A stretch of DNA of 26,108 nucleotides from Holophaga sp. (GCA_031292735.1 JARLGP010000115.1:1-26108); one strand, 5' to 3'; positions 14,162 to 22,432 are shown, numbered from the stretch's first letter. The notes: generated from the letters alone by a model not told the origin. Made by a program: numbers and translations.

Positions 14162-14830
14162 TCAAACCCCGCGCCGGTCGGGTCCCCACAAGAGCTTGTG
14201 GAGCTGGAGCTGGAACCGCACCGGGAGGTTGTCGCGCACGATCTGTTCGGCCAGCCAGGTGGCGTCCAGGCCGCCCCACACCGGGCTGAACAGCACGTCC
14301 AGCCGGCCCAGCACGTCCCGGGCCCGGCACCAGGCCATGGCCCAGTGGTAGTCGTCCTGGTCGCACAGCACGAACTTCAGCTCGTCCTGGCCGGACACCA
14401 TGTGCGCCAGGTTCGACTCCAGCCAGTTGGCCTCCTCGCCGCTGCCGGGGGTCTTGCGGTCCACGATCTTCACCACGCTCCGGGGCACCGGGGCCAGGTC
14501 GTGGCTGCCGGCGGTCTCCAGGGCCACCTGGTAGCCCTGGGCCTCCAGGGCCGCCAGCAGGGCCGGGGCGTCCGGGTGGGCCAGGGGCTCGCCGCCGGTG
14601 AGCTCCACGAACGGCGCGTTGGGGCCGGCCATGGGCGGGCCGAGCCGCTCCCGGGCCTGGGCCAGGATCGCTTCCAGGTCCATCAGGCCGCCTTCGTGGT
14701 AGGCGTAGGTGGTGTCGCAATACCGGCAGCGCAGCGGGCAGCCGGTGAGCCGGATGAACAGGCACGGGCGCCCGGCCCGGGATCCTTCGCCCTGGATCGA
14801 ATAAAATATTTCATTAACTTTGAACCGCAC
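14162..14830 (-). CDS. queE: 7-carboxy-7-deazaguanine synthase QueE
   Basis: 222 residues. QueE is a radical-SAM enzyme that contracts 6-carboxytetrahydropterin to 7-carboxy-7-deazaguanine on the way to queuosine. The N-terminus VNEIFYSIQGEGSRAGRPC is diagnostic, followed by the SAM cluster motif C31-x3-C35-x2-C38 (CPLRCRYC), CDTTYAY, the FVELTGGEPLAHP strand, ALETAGS, and VVKIVDRKTPGSGE. The start codon is GTG, supported by AGGAG 5 nt upstream; the gene follows the SDR gene by 27 bp. No queC, queD or queF is nearby. Its partner enzymes must be encoded elsewhere. Confidence 0.96.
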   Translation of the reverse strand: MRFKVNEIFYSIQGEGSRAGRPCLFIRLTGCPLRCRYCDTTYAYHEGGLMDLEAILAQARERLGPPMAGPNAPFVELTGGEPLAHPDAPALLAALEAQGYQVALETAGSHDLAPVPRSVVKIVDRKTPGSGEEANWLESNLAHMVSGQDELKFVLCDQDDYHWAMAWCRARDVLGRLDVLFSPVWGGLDATWLAEQIVRDNLPVRFQLQLHKLLWGPDRRGV

Positions 14831-14857
14831 TGCGACTCCTGATCTCCAGTATGGCGC

Positions 14858-15592
14858 TCAGACCAGGCGGGTGCCGCCATCCAGGGTGAGGATTTCGCCG
14901 GTGAGGTAGGGGCTGTCCGCCGCGAAGCGCAGGGCCCGGGCCAGGTCTTCGGGGCTGCCCACCCGTTGCAGCAGGCTGCGCGAGGCCAGCCAGGCCGGGT
15001 CGTTGTCGGGATCCGGCAGCACCGTGCCCAGGGCGTGGCCCACCACCCGCAGCCGGGGCGCCAGCATCCGGGCCAGCCCGGGCACCAGGGCGGCCAGGCC
15101 CGACTTGGCCACGGAATAGGGCAGCCGCTTGAGGAACGGCCGGTGGATGGCGATGTCCAGCAGCAGCTGGATGCAGCCGCCGTCGGCCAGGTGCGGCGCC
15201 ACCGCCTGGGCCACCAGCAGCGGGAAGGTCAGGTTGAGCCGCCAGGTGGCCTCGAGGTTTTCGGGAGTCCACCCGCCCAGGGGGTTTTCCGGAAACGTGC
15301 CGCTCACCAGAACGGCGCAACTCGGACGGATCCCGGCAGCCCCCAGGGCGGCCAGATCTGCCATCATCGTTGGAACCACGTCCGGGTTTTCCGCTCCCCA
15401 GCGCAGGCACCGCACCTGAGTTTGTTTGGAAAGTTCAGTAATCCAGGGGGCTTCCGTTTTCCAGGAAAGGGAACTCGTCAGCACCAGGTTGTGCTCTGGC
15501 GCGAGTGCCTCCGCCAGCGCGCGTCCCAGGCGCCGGCGGCCCCCCACCAGGATCCACCATGGCTTTCTGTTTCCTTCCCCCACCTTCTCCAT
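14858..15592 (-). CDS. Short-chain dehydrogenase, FolM/PTR1-like
   Basis: 244 residues. The N-terminal cofactor loop is VGGRRRLGRALA (about 16-27), matching the GxxxRxG form of pteridine reductases rather than the usual TGxxxGxG. The catalytic positions read D146 - x12 - Y159 - xxx - K163. Most short-chain dehydrogenases have Ser at the first position; Asp there is the mark of PTR1 and E. coli FolM (dihydromonapterin reductase). N120 and the C-terminal LTGEILTLDGGTRL are also typical. A pterin substrate is therefore plausible, and queE next door also uses a pterin-derived substrate, but this is inference. It is divergent from the phosphatase gene by 15 bp. TAGCCT lies 6 nt before the ATG. Confidence 0.8.
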   Translation of the reverse strand: MEKVGEGNRKPWWILVGGRRRLGRALAEALAPEHNLVLTSSLSWKTEAPWITELSKQTQVRCLRWGAENPDVVPTMMADLAALGAAGIRPSCAVLVSGTFPENPLGGWTPENLEATWRLNLTFPLLVAQAVAPHLADGGCIQLLLDIAIHRPFLKRLPYSVAKSGLAALVPGLARMLAPRLRVVGHALGTVLPDPDNDPAWLASRSLLQRVGSPEDLARALRFAADSPYLTGEILTLDGGTRLV

Positions 15593-15598
15593 GTCCTA

Positions 15599-15604
15599 AG
15601 GCTA
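15599..15604 (-). promoter_or_regulatory. Candidate -10 element (TAGCCT) before the SDR gene
   Basis: TAGCCT on the minus strand ends 6 nt before the ATG at 15592. Only 15 bp separate this start from the divergent TTG start at 15608, so the promoters of both genes must lie inside the opposite coding regions. Confidence 0.3.
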
Positions 15605-15607
15605 CTC

Positions 15608-18148
15608 TTGTCTCCCTCGTTGCGTGCCATCCGCTGGCGGTTGATCCTCACCAGCATCGTCGCCCTGGTTCTGGCCTTGGGAGCCTTCTATCTCAACCAG
15701 TGGGCCTATGCCGCTTCGGACGACCAGTGCGTGTGGCGGGTGCAGGACCGGCAGGTGCGCATCCAGGAGCTCCTGCCCGACGGCGCCGCGGAAAACGCCG
15801 GGCTGCTGGAAGGGGATGAACTTCTCCTGATCCATGGCCGCAAGGTGGCGGCCCCGGACGTGGACAAGGTCGAACGTTTCATCCATGCCCAGCCGGAAGG
15901 GCGGATCCTGGTCTACACCGTCAAGCGGGACGGGCGGATCCTCCGGCTCCCGGTCAAGCTGGTGAAACCGTTTGATATAACTTCCATGGTGGTGCTGCTT
16001 ACCGCACTGGTGGCCTGGGCCACCGGGCTGCTGGTGGTGATCTCCTCGCCCTCCCGCAAGAGCGCCCGTCATTTCTATTACATGGGGCTGGTGTGCCTGC
16101 TGGTGAGCCTCTGGTTCCCCCTGGGCGGGGCCAACCTGCCCGGCCACCTCCTGGTGCTGTTCCTGGGGCTGGGGGCGCTGGGGGTGGGGCTGGGGCCGCC
16201 CCTGTGGCTGCATTTCTTCCTGCGCTTCCCCCATCCGTTCCCGCTGCGCACCAACCGCCGGTTCCTCACCGTCCTGTACGGCTGCTCCCTGGCCGGCGCC
16301 GCCCTGGCCCTGGCGGAGCGGCTGGTGCAGGCGCGTCCGGGCCTGGGCCGGGGCTTCCTGCGGGTGATGGCGGCCGCCCCGGTGCGCAACGGGTTCGCCT
16401 GTTTCGTGGCGCTGGTGGGTCTGGCCGGCCTGGTGCTGTTCTGGGCCGGCACCCGCAAGCAGCGCTGGCGCAAGCGCAAGGCCCTGCTGCCGGCCCTGCT
16501 GCTCAGCTCGGCCCTGCTGCTGGACATGCTGGGCTACCGGTTCATCCTGCTGGGGGGCCCCAGCCCGAGCCTCAGCTTCCTCCGGGGCAGCTGGATCTAC
16601 TTTTCGCCCCTGCCCCTGCTGCCCATGGCCTTCGCCTTCGCCATCTTCCGGCACGGCTTCTTCGACGTGCGCCGGACCATGCTGCGCTGGTTCTCCTACT
16701 TCATCGGGCTGGGCCTGATCCTGGGCGGCTACCTGGGCGGGGTGGCCTACCTGTTCGCCGAAGGGCTGCAGGTGATCCCGGCCGGATGGGCCGGCGCCCT
16801 GGTGGGCCTTTCGGCCCTGCCCATCGGCTGGCTGCTGCGCCTCATGCTGCTGGCGCTGCGCCGCCGCTTCCGCCGGGACCTGAACACCGCCCGGGAGGCG
16901 ATCCTGGGCGGCCTGCGGGAGAACCGCCAGCGGTTTTCCGAGGAGGCCATCCTGGCCTGCCTGGCCGAGTCGCTGCGTTCGGCCTTCCGGCCCCAGCTGC
17001 TGCTGCTGCTGCCCGCGGCCGAGGACGGCTTCCGGCTGCCGCCGGTGCCGGCCGACCCCGAGCAGAGCCGGCACGGCCCCACCCCGGCCATGGTCCTGCG
17101 GCTGCCCCCGGGCCTGCTGCGCCAGGCGAGGGAGAACCGGGAACTGGTGTACGGGCTGCAGAGCGACGAGGCCGACTGGATCCGCGAGCAGGGCCCGGAG
17201 CTGCGCGCCCACGTGGACGCCCTGGAGGCCCAGGTGCTGGCCCTGATCATGGTCAACGAGGAGCCCTACGCGGCCCTGGTGCTGGGCGGCAAGTACGCCG
17301 AGCTCAACTACGGCCGGGAAGACCGGGAACTATTGAGGGAGGTGGCCATCGCCACTGGCCTGCTGCTGGAGACCGCGGTGCTGCATGGACGGCTGCTGGA
17401 CCAGGGCCGGATCGAGCAGGAACTGCACACCGCCCGGCTGATCCAGCAAAGCCTGATCACCTCCGAAGCTCCGGCCCTGGACGGCTTCCATGTGGCGCTC
17501 CGGCTTTCCCCGGCCCTGGAAACCGGGGGCGACCTGCTCTGGGTGGGGCGCCGGCCGTCCGGACGGCATATCGCGGCGGTGGGCGATGTGAGCGGCAAGG
17601 GCCTCCCGGCGGCCCTCTATATGAGCCAAGCGATGGCCCTGCTGACCTTCGCCGCCCAGCAGGACGACCTGGGGTTCGACCAGATCCTCCCCTCGCTGGA
17701 CAAGACGTTGAGAAACCTGTTGGGTCCCAAGGACTTCCTGACCCTGTCCCTGCTCGAATGGGACGCCTCGGGGCGCTACTGGGTGGCCCGGGCCGGCCAT
17801 CCGCCGATCCTGCTGGTGGGCGGGGCGGCGCCGGAGGATGCCCGGGAGGTGGCTTCCCGCGGCCGGGGCCTCGGTCTGCGCCCGGCCTCCCAGGGCCAAT
17901 GGCAAGTTGTGGAAGGACGGTTACACCCGGGGCAGTGGCTGGTGATGTACAGTGACGGGTTGACCGAGGCCATGAACAAGGACGGGAAGCTCTACGGGCT
18001 GCCCCGTTTCATCCATCAGGTTCAGGGTCTCTGGCCGGCCGGATCGGCCCAGGCCGCCTGCGACGCCGTATTCCGCGACGTCACCGAATACGAGGCGCAG
18101 AACCGGGATGACCGGACCCTCTTCATCCTTTCCCGAGATAGACCATGA
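15608..18148 (+). CDS. Membrane PDZ/SpoIIE-type protein phosphatase
   Basis: 846 residues from a TTG at 15608, with AAGG 6 nt upstream; a longer upstream frame overlaps the SDR gene and is rejected. Order: one membrane helix (11-32), a periplasmic PDZ-like domain (about 45-118, ELLPDGAAENAGLLEGDELLLIHG), about eight more helices (124-420), a GAF-like region (about 430-595), a short helical linker (EQELHTARLIQQSL) and a PP2C/SpoIIE domain. Metal-site motifs are present: GGDL (D642), GDVSGKG (659-665), RAGHPP, SDGLTEA (D783) and DDRT near 835. Such enzymes dephosphorylate serine/threonine on partners such as anti-sigma-factor antagonists. It leads a four-gene cluster, overlapping the next gene by 4 bp. 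The signal it senses is unknown. Confidence 0.88.
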   Translation: MSPSLRAIRWRLILTSIVALVLALGAFYLNQWAYAASDDQCVWRVQDRQVRIQELLPDGAAENAGLLEGDELLLIHGRKVAAPDVDKVERFIHAQPEGRILVYTVKRDGRILRLPVKLVKPFDITSMVVLLTALVAWATGLLVVISSPSRKSARHFYYMGLVCLLVSLWFPLGGANLPGHLLVLFLGLGALGVGLGPPLWLHFFLRFPHPFPLRTNRRFLTVLYGCSLAGAALALAERLVQARPGLGRGFLRVMAAAPVRNGFACFVALVGLAGLVLFWAGTRKQRWRKRKALLPALLLSSALLLDMLGYRFILLGGPSPSLSFLRGSWIYFSPLPLLPMAFAFAIFRHGFFDVRRTMLRWFSYFIGLGLILGGYLGGVAYLFAEGLQVIPAGWAGALVGLSALPIGWLLRLMLLALRRRFRRDLNTAREAILGGLRENRQRFSEEAILACLAESLRSAFRPQLLLLLPAAEDGFRLPPVPADPEQSRHGPTPAMVLRLPPGLLRQARENRELVYGLQSDEADWIREQGPELRAHVDALEAQVLALIMVNEEPYAALVLGGKYAELNYGREDRELLREVAIATGLLLETAVLHGRLLDQGRIEQELHTARLIQQSLITSEAPALDGFHVALRLSPALETGGDLLWVGRRPSGRHIAAVGDVSGKGLPAALYMSQAMALLTFAAQQDDLGFDQILPSLDKTLRNLLGPKDFLTLSLLEWDASGRYWVARAGHPPILLVGGAAPEDAREVASRGRGLGLRPASQGQWQVVEGRLHPGQWLVMYSDGLTEAMNKDGKLYGLPRFIHQVQGLWPAGSAQAACDAVFRDVTEYEAQNRDDRTLFILSRDRP

Positions 18149-18699
18149 GTGATTCAAATCCGCCCCCCGTCGTACCCAAGTGGTTGAGCCGCAGCGTCGT
18201 CACCCTTCTGGTTCTGCAGGTGTGCCTGCTCTGGGTGCACGGCAGCCTGCTGCAGCGCCAGCACGACGACATCCAGGCCCTGCGCGAGGATGTCCAGGCC
18301 CTGGCCGACAGCCTGGACCAGGATGACGACGACAAGGATTCCAACCAGGCCGACCCCCACCCGGCCCGCTGGGTCCGGCACCCGCACCCGGGCCGCAGGG
18401 CGGTGCGCACCGGCTACCTGCGGGCGGCGGCAGCCGACCCGGCCCCGGCCGACGAGGGGGATCCGGCGCTCAAGGATCTGCAGAAGGACACCCAGCGGGT
18501 GCGCCAGTCCGAGCAGGAAGCGGTGGCCAAGGCCCGGGACACCCAGGAGAAGATGTCCATCGAAGCCAACATCCAGAAAGCCGAAGCCCAGTCCCGACTC
18601 CAGGCCCAGGCCGATGGATGGAAGCCGTGGGTCTGGGGCGCCGTCGCGGTGGCGATCCTGGCGCTGGGGGCCCGGGCCCTGTACCGCAGGAGGGGCTGA
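18145..18699 (+). CDS. Two-helix membrane protein with coiled-coil middle
   Basis: 184 residues. A membrane helix lies at about 17-35 (SVVTLLVLQVCLLWVHGSL) and a second near the C-terminus at about 161-178 (VWGAVAVAILALGARAL), ending in basic YRRRG. Between them is a coiled coil (HDDIQALREDVQALADSLDQ), an acidic run (DDDDKD), a His/Pro/Arg stretch and a second long charged helix rich in Gln, Glu, Lys and Ala (about 115-155). I recognise no family. The ATGA overlap with the phosphatase gene means the two are translationally coupled, so a structural or scaffold role for the phosphatase is a reasonable guess. Confidence 0.75.
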   Translation: MSDSNPPPVVPKWLSRSVVTLLVLQVCLLWVHGSLLQRQHDDIQALREDVQALADSLDQDDDDKDSNQADPHPARWVRHPHPGRRAVRTGYLRAAAADPAPADEGDPALKDLQKDTQRVRQSEQEAVAKARDTQEKMSIEANIQKAEAQSRLQAQADGWKPWVWGAVAVAILALGARALYRRRG

Positions 18700-18700
18700 G

Positions 18701-19495
18701 ATGTCGCTTCACGAATACCTGATGGAAGACCCCCAGTGCGACCAGCTGCTGAAAGGCGCGGTGCTGGCGGTGGGCCCCATGCTGGAGGAACCCGATCCGG
18801 AGCCGACCCTGGCCCTGCTGGAGGAGTGGACCTTCGATTTGGCCGGCCGGATGCCGCTGCCCTGGAACTTCCACTTCGCCATCGACGTGCTCAACCACTA
18901 CCTGTTCCAGGAGGTGGGCCTGGAGGGCGACCAGGAGACCTACGACGATCCGGCCAACGCCGCCATCCCGCTGGTGATCGCCCGCAAGCGCGGCATGCCC
19001 ATCACCCTTTCCATCCTGTGGATGGACGTGGCCCGGCGGCTGGGCTTCAACGCCGTGGGCGTGGCGCTGCCCGGCCACTTCATCACCGGCCTGAGGACCG
19101 ACCTGGGCATCCTGCACTTCGACCCCTTCAACGGTGGCCGCGCCCTGGGCCAGGCCGACGCGGCCCGGCTGGTGGAACAGGCCACCGGGGGCCGGTCCAG
19201 CTTCGATCCGGCCATGCTGCTGCCGGTGTCCAACCGGGCCATCCTCATCCGCCTGGTGCGCAACCTCCACGTGCGGTTCCTGCGGGCCCACGCCTGGTCC
19301 GAGGCGCTCTGGACCTCCACCCACCTGGTGCTGCTGTCCCCCGAGGAAAGCCTGCCGTACCGCGACCGCGCCTTCGTCCATTTCAAGCGCGGAGAGATGA
19401 CCGCCGGCATGAAGGATCTCAACGACGCCATCCGCCTGGGCCAGGATCTCGATCCGGAGCTGGTGCAATGGATGGAAAAGCTGCAACGGGGCTAG
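18701..19495 (+). CDS. SirB1/transglutaminase-like family protein
   Basis: 264 residues. The central KRGMPITLSILWMDVARRLG, followed by VGVALPGHFITGL and ILHFDPFNGGRAL, matches the SirB1/YchA group (transglutaminase-like superfamily, core2 form). The usual Cys of the transglutaminase triad is not present at the expected place (SILWMD), while the His of GHF and Asp of FDPF remain, so catalytic activity is doubtful. The C-terminal 90 residues form TPR-like helices (NLHVRFLRAHAWSEALWTS; YRDRAFVHFKRGEMTAGMKD). GGAGG lies 7 nt before the ATG, and the stop of the previous gene is 1 bp upstream. The true function of the family is not settled. Confidence 0.85.
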   Translation: MSLHEYLMEDPQCDQLLKGAVLAVGPMLEEPDPEPTLALLEEWTFDLAGRMPLPWNFHFAIDVLNHYLFQEVGLEGDQETYDDPANAAIPLVIARKRGMPITLSILWMDVARRLGFNAVGVALPGHFITGLRTDLGILHFDPFNGGRALGQADAARLVEQATGGRSSFDPAMLLPVSNRAILIRLVRNLHVRFLRAHAWSEALWTSTHLVLLSPEESLPYRDRAFVHFKRGEMTAGMKDLNDAIRLGQDLDPELVQWMEKLQRG

Positions 19496-19499
19496 CACC

Positions 19500-20069
19500 A
19501 TGGATCTGACGCGATTTCTGGAATTGGCCCGGTCCCATGGATGGCAGGGCGTGTCCCTCTGGGGCGTGCTGCTCTGCCAGGCCCTGCTCTGGGTGGGGAT
19601 GGCGCGGCTGCACCTGGCCCTGCAGCGGGAGGAGGCGCCCTGGGAGGAATGCGTCGGCAAGATCCGCTCGGCCTTTCTCAGGAAGCTGAACGGCGAAGAC
19701 GAACTGAACGAGCTCAAGGTGCACCACTACGCCCCGCTGGTGGACCAGCTGATCGCCCTCAATTTCGTCGAGGCCAAGAGCTCCATCATGGAACGGTGGC
19801 TGCTGCTGCGCTGGAAGACCAAGGAGGGCCTGCGCCCCTACTGGATCCGCTGGGGGCACCTGCTGATCGCCTTCGGGGTGGTGGTGTGGTTCCTCAACGG
19901 CCTGCTGGTGGACATCGGCCTGGAGCCGCTCAAACGCACCCCCTGCGATCCCCGGCTGCTGTGGGTCTGGCTGGGCTACGCCATGGGCCTGGCCTGGAAG
20001 CAGGTCCGGCTCCAGGGCAACCTGGAGCGGGTGCAGCGCAGCCTGCTGCTGCCCCGGCGGGACGAATAA
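19500..20069 (+). CDS. Hypothetical membrane protein, last gene of phosphatase cluster
   Basis: 189 residues. A first helix lies at about 19-36 (SLWGVLLCQALLWVGMARL) and a second at about 120-140 (HLLIAFGVVVWFLNGLLVDI). A short third hydrophobic segment lies at about 155-166 (LLWVWLGYAMGLAW). Between the first two is a charged, helical cytoplasmic or periplasmic part (ECVGKIRSAFLRKLNGEDEL; VDQLIALNFVEAKSSIMERW). I do not recognise a family. It follows the SirB1-like gene by 4 bp and closes the four-gene cluster. Together with the two-helix protein it makes three membrane proteins in one transcript, which suggests a membrane signalling assembly around the phosphatase. Confidence 0.75.
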   Translation: MDLTRFLELARSHGWQGVSLWGVLLCQALLWVGMARLHLALQREEAPWEECVGKIRSAFLRKLNGEDELNELKVHHYAPLVDQLIALNFVEAKSSIMERWLLLRWKTKEGLRPYWIRWGHLLIAFGVVVWFLNGLLVDIGLEPLKRTPCDPRLLWVWLGYAMGLAWKQVRLQGNLERVQRSLLLPRRDE

Positions 20070-20074
20070 GCGCC

Positions 20075-20102
20075 TTGACAAGGTTCCCTATTTAAATAAA
20101 TT
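20075..20102 (+). promoter_or_regulatory. Sigma-70-type promoter (TTGACA-16-TAAATT)
   Basis: A perfect -35 TTGACA (20075-20080) is followed after 16 bp by TAAATT (20097-20102), within an AT-rich patch unusual for this window. It would give a leader of about 85 nt before the ATG at 20193. It is the only promoter in the window with a consensus -35. Confidence 0.55.
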
Positions 20103-20192
20103 TTTCATTGCACCGTTCCAGGGAGCCCCCAAGCTGGCCTGCCGCGGGAGTGCGGAGTTGTGGGTGGTGCCAGCCGGAACGTGGGAGCCGTC

Positions 20193-20654
20193 ATGAAACC
20201 CGAGCCTATCTTCATCAAACCGGGAACCTTCAGCCTGGCCGGCGCCATGGAGCGGGACGCCCGGGACCTGGAAGCCCATATCGAGCGCCTGCAGGGCCTG
20301 CTGGGGGACCAGTTGCAGACGGCCCTGGCGGGCGTGGGCGACCGGCTGCAGAACGAGCCTTCCGCCCTGATCACCTTCACCGGCGCCTTCACCGGGCTGT
20401 CCACGCTGCTGCACTTCTGTTCCTTCACCCGCGGGGTGGTGGCCCTGGAGCGGGGCATGGAAACCCGGGCCGACCAGGGCCTGGCGGGCAAACTGCGCGC
20501 GCTCATGGTGCCCATCGTCCTGAGTCAGTGCGAGATCCTGAACGAGTCCATGGCCGCGAACCTGGAGGTGAAGGCGGCCTCCCTGCAGGCCTGGTACCGG
20601 GCCGCCCTGGCCGAGGTGGTGGCGGTCAGGACCTTCATCGGCCGGATGGGTTAG
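20193..20654 (+). CDS. Hypothetical cytoplasmic helical protein
   Basis: 153 residues from the ATG at 20193, chosen because GGGAG lies 5 nt upstream; an in-frame GTG/TTG-type start further upstream would extend it by 11 residues. The protein is predicted mainly alpha-helical: AMERDARDLEAHIERLQGLLGDQLQTAL, split by short turns, then LITFTGAFTGLSTLLHFCSFTRGVVAL, which is moderately hydrophobic but too polar for a sure membrane segment. It has no motif I recognise. It stands alone, is convergent with ribA (the stops overlap by 4 bp) and has its own strong-looking promoter. Confidence 0.7.
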   Translation: MKPEPIFIKPGTFSLAGAMERDARDLEAHIERLQGLLGDQLQTALAGVGDRLQNEPSALITFTGAFTGLSTLLHFCSFTRGVVALERGMETRADQGLAGKLRALMVPIVLSQCEILNESMAANLEVKAASLQAWYRAALAEVVAVRTFIGRMG

Positions 20655-21337
20655 AGCGCCGGATCCTCGGTGAAGTTGAGCATGTGCCCGGACTTGTTGG
20701 CCTTGGTCTGGAGGTAGCGCAGGTTGTAGGGGTTGGACGCCAGCTGGTGGGCCTCCCGCAGCACGTGGATGCCGGAGTCCTCCAGGGCCGTGATCTTCTT
20801 GGGGTTGTTGGTGAGCAGGCGGACCTTGTGGACGCCGAAGAAGCGCAGCATCTCCACCGCGGATTCGTAGGTGCGCAGATCGTCGGCGAAGCCCAGCTCG
20901 TGGTTGGCTTCCACGGTGTCGAAGCCCTGTTCCTGCAAGGCGTAGGCCTTGAGCTTGTTGAGCAGGCCGATGCCGCGGCCCTCCTGGCGCAGGTAGAGCA
21001 CCATCCCGCCCTTCTCGCCGATGTAGCGCAGGGCCGCTTCCAGCTGGGCGCGGCAGTCGCACTTCAGGCTGCCCAGCACGTCGCCGGTCCAGCACTCGCT
21101 GTGGATGCGCACGTTGACCCGCTTGCGCGCGTCGATTTCGCCGGCCACGATGGCGATGTGCTCCTTGCCGGTGAGTTTTTCCAGGAAGCCGTAGACCACG
21201 AACTTGCCGAAGATGGAAGGCACGTTGGCCTTGGCCACGAAGGGGACGGATTCCGTCTCCAGTCGGGTGACCACCTCGAGGGGGGAATCCGGGATCGGGT
21301 TCAGCTGGGGAGCGCTGCTGTCGTCTTTGGGGCACAT
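20651..21337 (-). CDS. ribA: GTP cyclohydrolase II
   Basis: 228 residues from the ATG at 21337; a TTG five codons upstream is in frame but unsupported. RibA opens GTP to the first pyrimidine of riboflavin synthesis. Zinc cysteines C82, C93 and C95 (HSECWTGDVLGSLKCDC) are present, followed by YLRQEGRGIGLLNKLKAYALQ, then ANHELGFADDLRTYE and LLTNNPKKITALE. The N-terminal 35 residues are a Ser/Pro-rich extension. There is no DHBP-synthase (RibB) domain fused to it, so RibB must be elsewhere. It follows nrnA by 42 bp on the same strand and probably ends the fur-add-nrnA-ribA transcript. Confidence 0.96.
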   Translation of the reverse strand: MCPKDDSSAPQLNPIPDSPLEVVTRLETESVPFVAKANVPSIFGKFVVYGFLEKLTGKEHIAIVAGEIDARKRVNVRIHSECWTGDVLGSLKCDCRAQLEAALRYIGEKGGMVLYLRQEGRGIGLLNKLKAYALQEQGFDTVEANHELGFADDLRTYESAVEMLRFFGVHKVRLLTNNPKKITALEDSGIHVLREAHQLASNPYNLRYLQTKANKSGHMLNFTEDPAL

Positions 21338-21379
21338 GGCATATCCAACCAAAGAAAAGTGAAGAACGGATGGACGAAC

Positions 21380-22432
21380 TCAGCCCTGGTTCGGGGCGGT
21401 GAGCGGGGACGGCAGGGCGTCCAGCGGGGAGCAGCGGGGGAAGTCCACCGCGAGCTGGGCCAGGACGGCTGCGTCCATATCATTCTGGGCTTTTGACATG
21501 GGCCCGTCCAGCTTGGCGCCGGAAGCGAGCCGGTGGCCGCCGCCGCCGAACCGTTTGCACACGGCGTTCACGTCGGCCCCTTCCCGGGAGCGCAGGCTGG
21601 CCTTGACCCGGCCGTCGGCCAGTTCATGGAGCAGGCAGGCCACCTCCACCCCCCGCAGTTCCAGGGGCCGGTTCACCAGCCCCTCCAGATCGTCATGGTC
21701 GGCGCCGCAGGCGGCAAAATCGGCCTGGCCCAGGCTCAGGCGGGCATAGCGGCCTTCGTGCAGGACCATGCCGTCGAAGGCCCGCCCGAACAGCCGCAGC
21801 TTCTCCGGCCGGCCCTGGTGGTAGAGGTTCTGGTAGATCCGGGCCGGGGCCACCCCCTGCTCGATGAGGTCGGCGGCCAGCCGGTGCACCTTGGGCGTGG
21901 CGTTGGAGAACCGGAAGTTGCCGGTGTCGTCCACCACCCCGGTGTAGAGCGCTTCGGCCATGGCCGGGGGCAGGGGCAGCGGCATCCGGCCGACGGCCAG
22001 GTCATAGACCAGCTCGGCGCTGGCGCTGGCGGAGGGGTCGGTGAATTCCTCGTCGAACCCCTGGGGCGCCTCTTTCAGATGGTGGTCCAGGCACACCCGC
22101 CGGGCCCGGGTGGCCTGGAACAGGGACTGCAGGGGGCCGAGCCGCTGGGGCTCGGAGGCGTCCACCAGGATCCAGGCATCCGGCCAGGCAGCCAGATCCC
22201 GGTGGGCCCCCTGGGGCGCGAAGGCCTCCACCCAGCCGGCGGCGTCCATGAACTGCAGGGAGCCGGGCAGGGCCGGGCACACCACGATCCGCACGGTCTT
22301 GCCCCGGGCGCGCAGGTAGTGGGCCAGGCCCAGCATGGCCCCCACCCCGTCCCCGTCGGGGTTCTCATGGGTGGTGAGCAGGATCCGGTCCTGGCGCTCG
22401 AGAAATTCGGCGAAGCGGTTCAGCATGGACAC
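21380..22432 (-). CDS. DHH-DHHA1 phosphoesterase, NrnA-like
   Basis: 350 residues from a GTG at 22432, preferred because AGAGG lies 8 nt upstream; the ATG two codons later (22426) is the alternative. NrnA-type enzymes degrade very short RNAs (nanoRNA) and 3'-phosphoadenosine-5'-phosphate. Motifs in order: NPDGDGVGA (D26, D28), ILVDASE (D91), LDHH (D116, H117, H118), GVVDDTGNFRFSN (D168), and the DHHA1 substrate site GGGGHRLASG at 296-305. All metal ligands appear present. It lies after add, separated by a hairpin-bearing gap of 83 bp, and before ribA. Exact substrate choice (nanoRNA, pAp or c-di-AMP products) cannot be read from the sequence. Confidence 0.92.
   Translation of the reverse strand: MSMLNRFAEFLERQDRILLTTHENPDGDGVGAMLGLAHYLRARGKTVRIVVCPALPGSLQFMDAAGWVEAFAPQGAHRDLAAWPDAWILVDASEPQRLGPLQSLFQATRARRVCLDHHLKEAPQGFDEEFTDPSASASAELVYDLAVGRMPLPLPPAMAEALYTGVVDDTGNFRFSNATPKVHRLAADLIEQGVAPARIYQNLYHQGRPEKLRLFGRAFDGMVLHEGRYARLSLGQADFAACGADHDDLEGLVNRPLELRGVEVACLLHELADGRVKASLRSREGADVNAVCKRFGGGGHRLASGAKLDGPMSKAQNDMDAAVLAQLAVDFPRCSPLDALPSPLTAPNQG

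Noticed and set aside
14966..15607. Upstream extension of the phosphatase frame
   Set aside because: It is antisense to the SDR gene, His/Gln/Pro-rich and without domains. The TTG at 15608, with AAGG upstream, just precedes the first membrane helix.
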